The position numbers were made by a program, and so were the translations under genes. From assembly GCA_002364005.1 (NCBI GenBank), contig DEXG01000036.1:1-64000 (forward strand): a stretch of DNA of 64,000 nt, written 5' to 3'. This DNA is from Phycisphaerales bacterium UBA3190. Its GTDB lineage: Bacteria; Planctomycetota; Phycisphaerae; Phycisphaerales; UBA1924. Within the stretch, counting starts at the first letter, position 1; each line of letters opens with the position of its first letter. Positions 58,573 through 64,000 of this stretch are shown here, in pieces. Below the pieces are notes generated by a model. It had not been told where the DNA came from and did not search any database. It saw nothing but the letters and a program-made list of their open reading frames with translations.

Positions 58573-59268
58573 ATGATGGACGAACGCTCATCCCGGATAT
58601 TCATCGGCATGTCCCTGCTCGTGCTGGTCTGGATCGGTGTCTACTGGATGTGGCAGCCGACCCATGATCAGCAGCCCCCCAAGATCACATTCGAGCAGCC
58701 ACAGCACACCGAGAGCACCCCAGCCGCCATAGAGCAACCCGCTGCGGGGAACGCCCCAACCATCATCGATCAGATGAATATCACCCAAACTGACCCTGTT
58801 GAGCCCACCCCCGCACCACAACCAGAGCTGATTCCTCCCGAGTTCATCGAGCACATCGTGCGCGAGAACGAGACCATGCAGAGCATCGCCAAGGAGCACT
58901 TCGGCTCAGGCGAAAACTGGCGAACCATCGCACGCGCCAACCCGTTCGTTGACCCCCAGAAGCTCAAAGCGGGCATGTCAATCCGGATCCCGAAGGACCC
59001 AAACAACATCCAGGGACGCGTCACGGGCCGAGACGCTGAACCCGGCGTCATCGAATCGCATACCGATTCACAGGCAGCCGTGATCGAATATGTCGTCCGC
59101 CCGGGCGATTCGCTCTCACGCATCTCACAGCGGATCTACGGCTCATCCCGCCACGCCCGCTTTATTTTCGATTCAAACCGAGACAAGCTCAAATCCATGG
59201 ACGACATCTCGATCGGCCAGTTGCTGCGATTACCGCCCATACCCGAATCCGGCAGCGATCAGCCCTGA
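58573..59268 (+). CDS. Membrane-anchored protein with two LysM domains
   Basis: The 231-residue protein has one N-terminal helix (IFIGMSLLVLVWIGVYWMW), a Pro/Gln/Thr-rich linker and two LysM domains that bind peptidoglycan or chitin-like chains: HIVRENETMQSIAKEHFGSG (residues 95-135) and EYVVRPGDSLSRISQRIYGS (175-220). The second has the canonical YxVxPGDSLS start; the first is divergent (IVRENETMQS). It probably holds the envelope at the cell wall. The ATG lacks a strong ribosome-binding site; GAGG lies 13 bases upstream. It follows the secDF terminator. Confidence 0.87.
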   Translation: MMDERSSRIFIGMSLLVLVWIGVYWMWQPTHDQQPPKITFEQPQHTESTPAAIEQPAAGNAPTIIDQMNITQTDPVEPTPAPQPELIPPEFIEHIVRENETMQSIAKEHFGSGENWRTIARANPFVDPQKLKAGMSIRIPKDPNNIQGRVTGRDAEPGVIESHTDSQAAVIEYVVRPGDSLSRISQRIYGSSRHARFIFDSNRDKLKSMDDISIGQLLRLPPIPESGSDQP

Positions 59269-59274
59269 AACGCC

Positions 59275-59280
59275 TAGAAT
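59275..59280 (+). promoter_or_regulatory. -10 box for leaderless hldD
   Basis: TAGAAT is followed by 5 bases and the ATG at 59286; no ribosome-binding site is present. Confidence 0.45.
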
Positions 59281-59285
59281 CGCCT

Positions 59286-60320
59286 ATGAGCGAATCGACA
59301 CCCGTTTATATCGTCACCGGCGGCGCCGGCTTCATTGGTGCCAACCTCGTCGCCGAACTCCTTCGACGCGAGCCCGATGCGCATATCTATATCGTCGATG
59401 ACTTCAGAACGGGTTCATACGCCAACATCGTCGAGGCGCTCGAGCGAGCAGGACTCCCGCCATTCACAGGCAGCGTACTCAGCGACTCGGTGGGTGAACT
59501 CAACTGGCAGCCCGCCCTGCTGGGCCTCCAGCCGAAGGCCGTCTTCCACCTGGCCGCCATCACCGATACCCTCGAGTTCAACGAGCAGAAGATGCTCCGG
59601 GACAACACCGAGCCATTCGCCGACATCCTCGAGGCCTGCGTCGAGTGCGATGTCCCCCTTGTCTACGCATCCAGCGCCGCAACTTACGGCTCACCGCCCC
59701 AAGCCGACGAGCACACGCCCTTCCCGCTTGAGGCCGCGGGTAAACCCAACAACATCTACGGCTTCTCCAAGTGGCTGATGGACACCGAGGTCTTCCGTTT
59801 CTTCAAGCAACGCCAAGCCGAGGGCGAGCCCCTGCCGCATGTTGTGGGGCTGAGGTACTTCAATGTCTTCGGCCCCGGCGAGGCGAGAAAGGGCAAGATG
59901 GCCTCGATGGTCTACCACCTCTCCAACCAGATCCTCGACGGCAAGCGTCCTCGTCTCTTCAAAATGGGCGAACACCAGCGGGACCAGATCTTTGTTGAGG
60001 ATGTGGTCGCATGCACCCTCGCCGGCGCCAAGCCGGGCATCACCCCGGGCGTGTACAACCTGGGCTCGGGCCAGACGACCTCCTTCAACGACATTGTCGA
60101 TGCGATCAACGAAGCCCTGGGCACAAGCGTCGAAGCCGAGTATTTCGATATGCCGGAAGCGATGATCCCGACCTATCAGCATTACACCTGCGCCGACATG
60201 AGCGAGACAAAGAAGGGGCTGAACTGGGCCCCCTCCTGGTCACCCATGGACGCGATGATCCGCTACGCGCGCATGATCGCCAACGAACGAAGCAACGCAC
60301 GAACGACCACCAAGGCCTGA
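59286..60320 (+). CDS. hldD: ADP-L-glycero-D-manno-heptose 6-epimerase
   Basis: HldD/RfaD converts ADP-D-glycero-heptose to its L form for the lipopolysaccharide inner core. The 344-residue SDR-fold enzyme has YIVTGGAGFIGANLVAEL (NADP site), VYASSAATYGS, NNIYGFSKWLMDTEVFRFFK (Tyr-Lys catalytic pair), RYFNVFGPGEARKGKMASMV, DQIFVEDVV and GVYNLGSGQTTSFNDIVDAI. The FNVxGPxExxKGxMAS stretch is the hallmark distinguishing HldD from GalE. It is followed after 18 bases by a UDP-xylose synthase gene. Confidence 0.9.
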   Translation: MSESTPVYIVTGGAGFIGANLVAELLRREPDAHIYIVDDFRTGSYANIVEALERAGLPPFTGSVLSDSVGELNWQPALLGLQPKAVFHLAAITDTLEFNEQKMLRDNTEPFADILEACVECDVPLVYASSAATYGSPPQADEHTPFPLEAAGKPNNIYGFSKWLMDTEVFRFFKQRQAEGEPLPHVVGLRYFNVFGPGEARKGKMASMVYHLSNQILDGKRPRLFKMGEHQRDQIFVEDVVACTLAGAKPGITPGVYNLGSGQTTSFNDIVDAINEALGTSVEAEYFDMPEAMIPTYQHYTCADMSETKKGLNWAPSWSPMDAMIRYARMIANERSNARTTTKA

Positions 60321-60338
60321 GCACAGGAACTTCGACAC

Positions 60339-61313
60339 ATGACCATCAAACGGATACTTGTTACGGGCGGCGCGGGCTTCCTCGGATCGCATCTCTGCGA
60401 ACGCCTCCTCAGCGAGGGGCACGATGTCATCTGTCTCGATAACTTCTTCACTTCCCAGAAGTCCAATGTCCAGCACCTGCTCCAGTACAACAACTTCGAC
60501 CTCATCCGTCACGATGTCACCCACCCGATCTGGCTCGAAGTCGACGAAATCTACAACCTCGCCTGCCCAGCCGCCCCGGGTCACTACCAATACAACCCCA
60601 TCAAGACCATGAAGACCTCCGTCATGGGGGCTATCAACACCCTTGGGATGGCCAAACGGTGCGACGCCCGCATCCTCCAGGCTTCCACCAGCGAGGTCTA
60701 CGGCGACCCGACGATCCACCCCCAGCCCGAGTCCTATCGGGGTAATGTGAACCCCATCGGTCCACGCGCCTGCTACGACGAGGGCAAGCGTGCCGCCGAA
60801 ACCCTCTTCGCCGACTACCATCGCCGCCATCAGCTCGATATCCGGGTCGTACGCATTTTCAACACCTACGGCCCGCGCATGCACCCCTTCGACGGCCGCG
60901 TCGTCTCCAACTTCATCATCCAGGCCCTGCGCGGCGAGGACATCACCATCTTTGGCGACGGCTCCCAGACCCGCTCGTTCTGCTACCGGGACGACCTCAT
61001 CGAGGGCATCATCCGCTTGATGCGACATGAGGGCGATACAGACCACCTTCCCGTGAACATCGGCAACCCCACCGAGTTCACCATCAAGCAGCTGGCCGAG
61101 CTGACCATCAAACTCACCGGCGCTCCCAGCAAGCTGGTCTTCAAACCACTCCCCGAAGACGACCCCATGCAACGCCAGCCTGACATCAGCCGTGCACGCG
61201 ACTTGCTCGACTGGGAACCCACCGTCGAGCTTGAGCAGGGACTCCAACGCACCATCGCGTATTTCAGAGAAGTCGATCTCAACGATTTCCGAGCCCCGAC
61301 GCCGAATCACTGA
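60339..61313 (+). CDS. UDP-glucuronate decarboxylase (UDP-xylose synthase)
   Basis: UXS makes UDP-xylose from UDP-glucuronic acid, a donor for glycans. The 324-residue SDR enzyme has ILVTGGAGFLGSHLCERLL, LDNFFTSQKSNV, NLACPAAPGHYQYNPIKTM, ASTSEVYGDPTIHPQ, GPRACYDEGKRAAETL (catalytic Tyr-x3-Lys) and RIFNTYGPRMHPFDGRVVSN, all specific to UXS. Co-transcription with hldD suggests xylose in surface glycan or lipopolysaccharide. A weak AGGA lies 11 bases before the ATG. Confidence 0.93.
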   Translation: MTIKRILVTGGAGFLGSHLCERLLSEGHDVICLDNFFTSQKSNVQHLLQYNNFDLIRHDVTHPIWLEVDEIYNLACPAAPGHYQYNPIKTMKTSVMGAINTLGMAKRCDARILQASTSEVYGDPTIHPQPESYRGNVNPIGPRACYDEGKRAAETLFADYHRRHQLDIRVVRIFNTYGPRMHPFDGRVVSNFIIQALRGEDITIFGDGSQTRSFCYRDDLIEGIIRLMRHEGDTDHLPVNIGNPTEFTIKQLAELTIKLTGAPSKLVFKPLPEDDPMQRQPDISRARDLLDWEPTVELEQGLQRTIAYFREVDLNDFRAPTPNH

Positions 61314-61335
61314 CCCGACGGGCCACACAAACTTC

Positions 61336-61344
61336 TGGTACAAT
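61336..61344 (+). promoter_or_regulatory. Extended -10 box for the leaderless QueC-like gene
   Basis: TGg then TACAAT (61339-61344), followed by 6 bases and the ATG at 61351. No ribosome-binding site is present. Confidence 0.5.
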
Positions 61345-61350
61345 CACTCC

Positions 61351-62037
61351 ATGCTGGTCCCACGATTCACCCAAGATCGCTGCCTCATCCTCACCAATGC
61401 CGATGTCGAGTCGCTGCTCGCGTGCGCCATGGCCGCCGAGCAGCAGACGATGACCACGGGTGATCCCTCCTGCTTGCTTCCAACATGGTGGGGGACGACC
61501 GATGAGGAGTTTGATCTTCTGATCTCAGCAATCGATCCCGCCGTGATGCAGCAAGCAAGCATGTACGCGCTTTCAATCGACCCGCAAAATGCACTCTATC
61601 CGCCAGAAAATGAGTCAGTGAACGACCAAGATCTCGGGCAGCTCCAGACCCGCCTGCTGACAGAAGCCGCCTACCTCGCCCTCAGCATGGGGCTCAAGCG
61701 GGTGGTCTGGCCGATCAGGATCGGCGATGACCATCCCGACCGGATCGGTGCCATCGGCAACGCCATCGACCGAGCCATGCTCGTGGGACGCACCGTCTCG
61801 CTCGACGCGACACCCGACACCGCACCAGAAGTCCGTATTGACACCCCATTTGTCGACTTCACCACCGAGCAGGTCACCGAGTTGGCCCGGGACATGACGC
61901 TCCCGATCGAAATCTGCTGGTGGAACAGCCCCAACCACGCACCCATCGCGGAGCAGCACCGGGCTCGATGGGCCGCGATCGACCGACGCTCAGCGACACA
62001 GCTCGAGCCAAAGCCGGGCACACAAGCTCCCGCCTGA
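61351..62037 (+). CDS. PP-loop (QueC-like) protein lacking ATP and zinc motifs
   Basis: The 228-residue protein resembles 7-cyano-7-deazaguanine synthase in its second half: LKRVVWPIRIGDDHPDR, IGNAIDRAMLVG, VRIDTPFVDFTTEQVTELAR, LPIEICWWNSPNHAPIAEQH and RARW correspond in order to conserved QueC segments. The P-loop SGGxDS is replaced by TNADVES (15-21), and the CxxC zinc cluster near the C-terminus is gone (single Cys189). It is probably not an active QueC and may be a structural relative with a new role; homology is by eye. Confidence 0.6.
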   Translation: MLVPRFTQDRCLILTNADVESLLACAMAAEQQTMTTGDPSCLLPTWWGTTDEEFDLLISAIDPAVMQQASMYALSIDPQNALYPPENESVNDQDLGQLQTRLLTEAAYLALSMGLKRVVWPIRIGDDHPDRIGAIGNAIDRAMLVGRTVSLDATPDTAPEVRIDTPFVDFTTEQVTELARDMTLPIEICWWNSPNHAPIAEQHRARWAAIDRRSATQLEPKPGTQAPA

Positions 62038-62073
62038 ACCCCTCGTCATCTGGGTTCTGGCAGCAATGATGCG

Positions 62074-62079
62074 TACACT
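62074..62079 (+). promoter_or_regulatory. -10 box for proS
   Basis: TACACT is followed by 8 bases and the ATG at 62088. This is the longest gap in the leaderless set, so it is the least secure. Confidence 0.35.
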
Positions 62080-62087
62080 CATCGCAT

Positions 62088-63914
62088 ATGAGCACCATCA
62101 ACGCCCAATCTGATCAACAGTCCCGTCATGCCGCCCTCTCGCCGACCACCGGCTGTGTCCATAACTGGACCCAGACGCTCGTCCCCACAACGCGGGATGC
62201 CCCGGCAGATGCTGAAACCCCATCACACATCTTCCTCGTCCGAGCGGGCTATATCCGCCAGGTCGGTGCGGGCATCTACAACTACCTCCCCCTCGCCTGG
62301 CGCACACTGCGCAAAATCTCCGAGATCGTGCGTGAGGAAATGGACGCGGCGGGTGCCTCAGAGTTCCTCATGCCCGCCATGATGCCCATCGAGCTCTACA
62401 AGGACACCAAACGCGACGAGAACTACGGCGACCTGCTCTTCACCTTCGAAGATCGCCACGGGCGTCGCACCGCCCTGGGCCCGACCCACGAAGAAGTCAT
62501 CACCGACCTCATGTGCGGCGCCGTCACCAGCTACAAGCAGTTCCCCCTCAACCTCTACCAGATCCAGAGCAAGTTTCGCGACGAGTTCCGCCCCCGCGCC
62601 GGCCTGCTCCGCTGTCGCGAGTTCATCATGAAGGATGCCTACAGCTTCCACCTGGAGTTGGACGGCGAGGCCGGACTGAACCACACCTACGACAAGATGT
62701 ACCAGGCCTACACCAACATCTTCACCCGCTGCGGGCTCGACTTCTCTGCCGTCGAAGCCGAGGCCGGCCCCATCGGCGGCTCCGCTTCACACGAGTTCAT
62801 GGTCAACTGCGCCAACGGCGAAGACACCATCCTCGTCTGCCCCGAATCCGGGTACGCGGCCAATGTCGAAAAGGCCGAGATCGGTCAGCGCAACTGGTCC
62901 TTCGACCTGGCGCCCACAACCGAGATCACCAAGCACCACACCCCCGACATGCCGGGCATCGAGGGAGTCGCAGAACACCTCGGCGTCCAGCCCTCGGAGA
63001 TGCTCAAATCGATCGTCTTCCGACGGGTCGGCACAGAAGCCAAGTGGGTCGTCGCCGTGGTCCGCGGCGATCACGATGTCAACGAGGCCAAAGTCCGCGA
63101 CGCGGTCGGCACCGAGGTCGAACTCGCCCCCGAAGCCGAAGCAACCAAAGCCGGCTTCTCGATCGGGTATGTCTCGCCACGAACATTCGACTCGATCAAA
63201 ATGACCCTCGTCGTCGACCCCGACGCCCTCAACGCCCCCTCATGGGCCACCGGCGCGGACGAGAAAGACCACCACATCACCGGCTTCAACTGGTCCCGCG
63301 ATATGGCCAACGCGATCGCCGCTGAAAAGGTCAAAGTTGCAGACATCCGCAACGCCGAAGCCGGAGACCCCTCACCCCGAGCAGAGGGAGCCAAGCTCGA
63401 AGCCCGACGCGGCATCGAGGTGGGCCACATCTTCAAGCTCGGGACCAAGTACTCATCTGCGATGGGCCTGAGCGTCCTCAACAAGCAGCAGAAGAAGCAG
63501 GATGTCATCATGGGCTGCTACGGCATCGGGGTCTCGCGCACCCTCTCCGCCTGCATCGAATCGGCCCACGACGACAACGGCATCATCTGGCCCCTGGCTA
63601 TCGCGCCGTACCACGCCCAGATCGTCGTCATCCGCCCCGATGACGAGGGGGTCATGGACGAGGCCAACAAGCTGGCATCCGAACTCGCCCAGCAGGGCTT
63701 CGATGTCCTCATCGACGACCGCGACGACCGCCCCGGTCCCAAGTTCAAGGATGCTGACCTCGTCGGCATCCCACTGCGGTTCATCATCTCGCCCAAGACC
63801 ATCGAAGCCAACCAGGTCGAGTTCAAGGCCCGCAGCGACGAGGGCAAGGCCGAACTGATCGCCCGCGACAAGGCCCTCCATGCCGCGATCGCCAAGTGCG
63901 GATCGTTGAACTGA
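62088..63914 (+). CDS. proS: Prolyl-tRNA synthetase, bacterial type with editing domain
   Basis: ProS charges tRNA-Pro. The 608-residue class II synthetase has motif 1 (LMPAMMPIELY), motif 2 (FRDEFRPRAGLLRCREFIMK) and motif 3 (GCYGIGVSRTLSACIE). Between motifs 2 and 3 lies a YbaK-like INS editing domain (about residues 245-410; VAEHLGVQPSEMLKSIVFRR) that removes mischarged Ala, followed by the C-terminal anticodon-binding domain (QIVVIRPDDEGVMDEANKLA). Order and size match bacterial ProRS. The N-terminal 35 residues are a poorly conserved extension. A terminator follows. Confidence 0.97.
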   Translation: MSTINAQSDQQSRHAALSPTTGCVHNWTQTLVPTTRDAPADAETPSHIFLVRAGYIRQVGAGIYNYLPLAWRTLRKISEIVREEMDAAGASEFLMPAMMPIELYKDTKRDENYGDLLFTFEDRHGRRTALGPTHEEVITDLMCGAVTSYKQFPLNLYQIQSKFRDEFRPRAGLLRCREFIMKDAYSFHLELDGEAGLNHTYDKMYQAYTNIFTRCGLDFSAVEAEAGPIGGSASHEFMVNCANGEDTILVCPESGYAANVEKAEIGQRNWSFDLAPTTEITKHHTPDMPGIEGVAEHLGVQPSEMLKSIVFRRVGTEAKWVVAVVRGDHDVNEAKVRDAVGTEVELAPEAEATKAGFSIGYVSPRTFDSIKMTLVVDPDALNAPSWATGADEKDHHITGFNWSRDMANAIAAEKVKVADIRNAEAGDPSPRAEGAKLEARRGIEVGHIFKLGTKYSSAMGLSVLNKQQKKQDVIMGCYGIGVSRTLSACIESAHDDNGIIWPLAIAPYHAQIVVIRPDDEGVMDEANKLASELAQQGFDVLIDDRDDRPGPKFKDADLVGIPLRFIISPKTIEANQVEFKARSDEGKAELIARDKALHAAIAKCGSLN

Positions 63915-63937
63915 GAAGATGCCCACGACCACACAAG

Positions 63938-63960
63938 CGGGGCGTTTCGCCCCGTTTTTT
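63938..63960 (+). terminator. Intrinsic terminator after proS
   Basis: CGGGGCG (63938-63944), TTT loop, CGCCCCG (63948-63954), followed by six T. Confidence 0.9.
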
Positions 63961-63976
63961 CATGCCCAACGGGGTC

Positions 63977-63982
63977 TATGAT
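63977..63982 (+). promoter_or_regulatory. -10 box of a gene entering from the right edge
   Basis: TATGAT is followed by 5 bases and an ATG at 63988, 13 bases from the window end, repeating the leaderless pattern seen elsewhere. Confidence 0.45.
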
Positions 63983-63987
63983 CGGTC

Positions 63988-64000
63988 ATGCAGATGCCCG
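63988..64000 (+). CDS. Start of a gene cut by the window end
   Basis: Only four codons (MQMP) are visible. The call rests on position: a fresh promoter-like element after the proS terminator, with an ATG at the expected distance. Nothing can be said about function. Confidence 0.4.

Noticed and set aside
1..64000. CRISPR arrays, insertion sequences, phage or integrase genes
   Set aside because: No spaced direct repeats, transposase-like genes, terminal inverted repeats or att-like tRNA duplications were seen.

Overview
The window reads as a 64 kb piece of the chromosome of a planctomycete, most likely of the class Phycisphaerae. The DNA is GC-rich and gene-dense. Four signs support this: two secreted proteins end in a PTP-type variant of the PEP-CTERM sorting tail (PTPxxLALxGLGGL followed by RRRR); one secreted protein ends in a duplicated dockerin-like domain closing with GGCP; a prepilin-type protein carries the H-X9-DG motif; and SecD and SecF are fused. 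kdsB, an ADP-heptose epimerase and an LpxH-like phosphoesterase indicate an outer membrane with a KDO/heptose lipopolysaccharide. The placement is inference; no rRNA is present.

Layout. 1-7.3 kb: the end of an HtrA protease, a peroxiredoxin, murD, a YdjY-type protein, priA and carA. 7.3-12.9 kb: a long leader with a structured-RNA candidate, a secreted dockerin protein, a TPR-sulfotransferase, an LpxH-like phosphoesterase and an H-X9-DG prepilin-type protein. 13-14.5 kb: an ArsR regulator with a split YeeE/YedE sulfur importer and two identical operators. 14.6-18.5 kb: ndk, a PTP-CTERM protein, csrA, a NifU-type protein and a lipoprotein with a JAMM-like motif. 18.6-24.2 kb: an arginine/ornithine succinyltransferase-type catabolic operon. 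24.2-33.2 kb: two coupled membrane proteins, tilS with a pseudo-receiver and pepP, and a cytochrome-oxidase assembly operon (ctaB, ABC exporter, SCO1). 33.2-40.3 kb: tRNA-Arg(UCU), an epimerase, the transsulfuration pair, a fused MsrB-MsrA, and def-fmt with a small metalloprotease. 40.4-49.6 kb: a TPR protein, kdsB, pyrG, panC, gcvT, phoU and eno. 49.8-64 kb: a second PTP-CTERM protein, NUDIX, an S2P-like pseudoprotease beside a rhomboid, tgt, yajC, secDF, a LysM protein, hldD, a UDP-xylose synthase, a QueC-like protein lacking its motifs, proS and the first bases of one more gene.

The most general observation concerns how genes start. At least fifteen genes or operons lack a ribosome-binding site and instead have a TAnnnT -10 box ending only 5-8 bases before the ATG or GTG, the arrangement expected for leaderless mRNAs. 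Several other genes in the same window have ordinary GGAG-type sites. The pattern settles several uncertain starts (murD, tilS, ctaB, pyrG) and creates very compact divergent promoters (priA/carA, the NifU-type gene/lipoprotein gene, 44691 gene/panC).

No CRISPR array, insertion sequence, prophage or obvious foreign island was seen. The most novel candidates are the leaderless-start pattern, the JAMM-like lipoprotein, the AstA with a histone-like tail in an operon that lacks astB and astE, the rhomboid/pseudo-S2P pair sharing one C-terminal tail, and the structured leader ahead of the dockerin gene.
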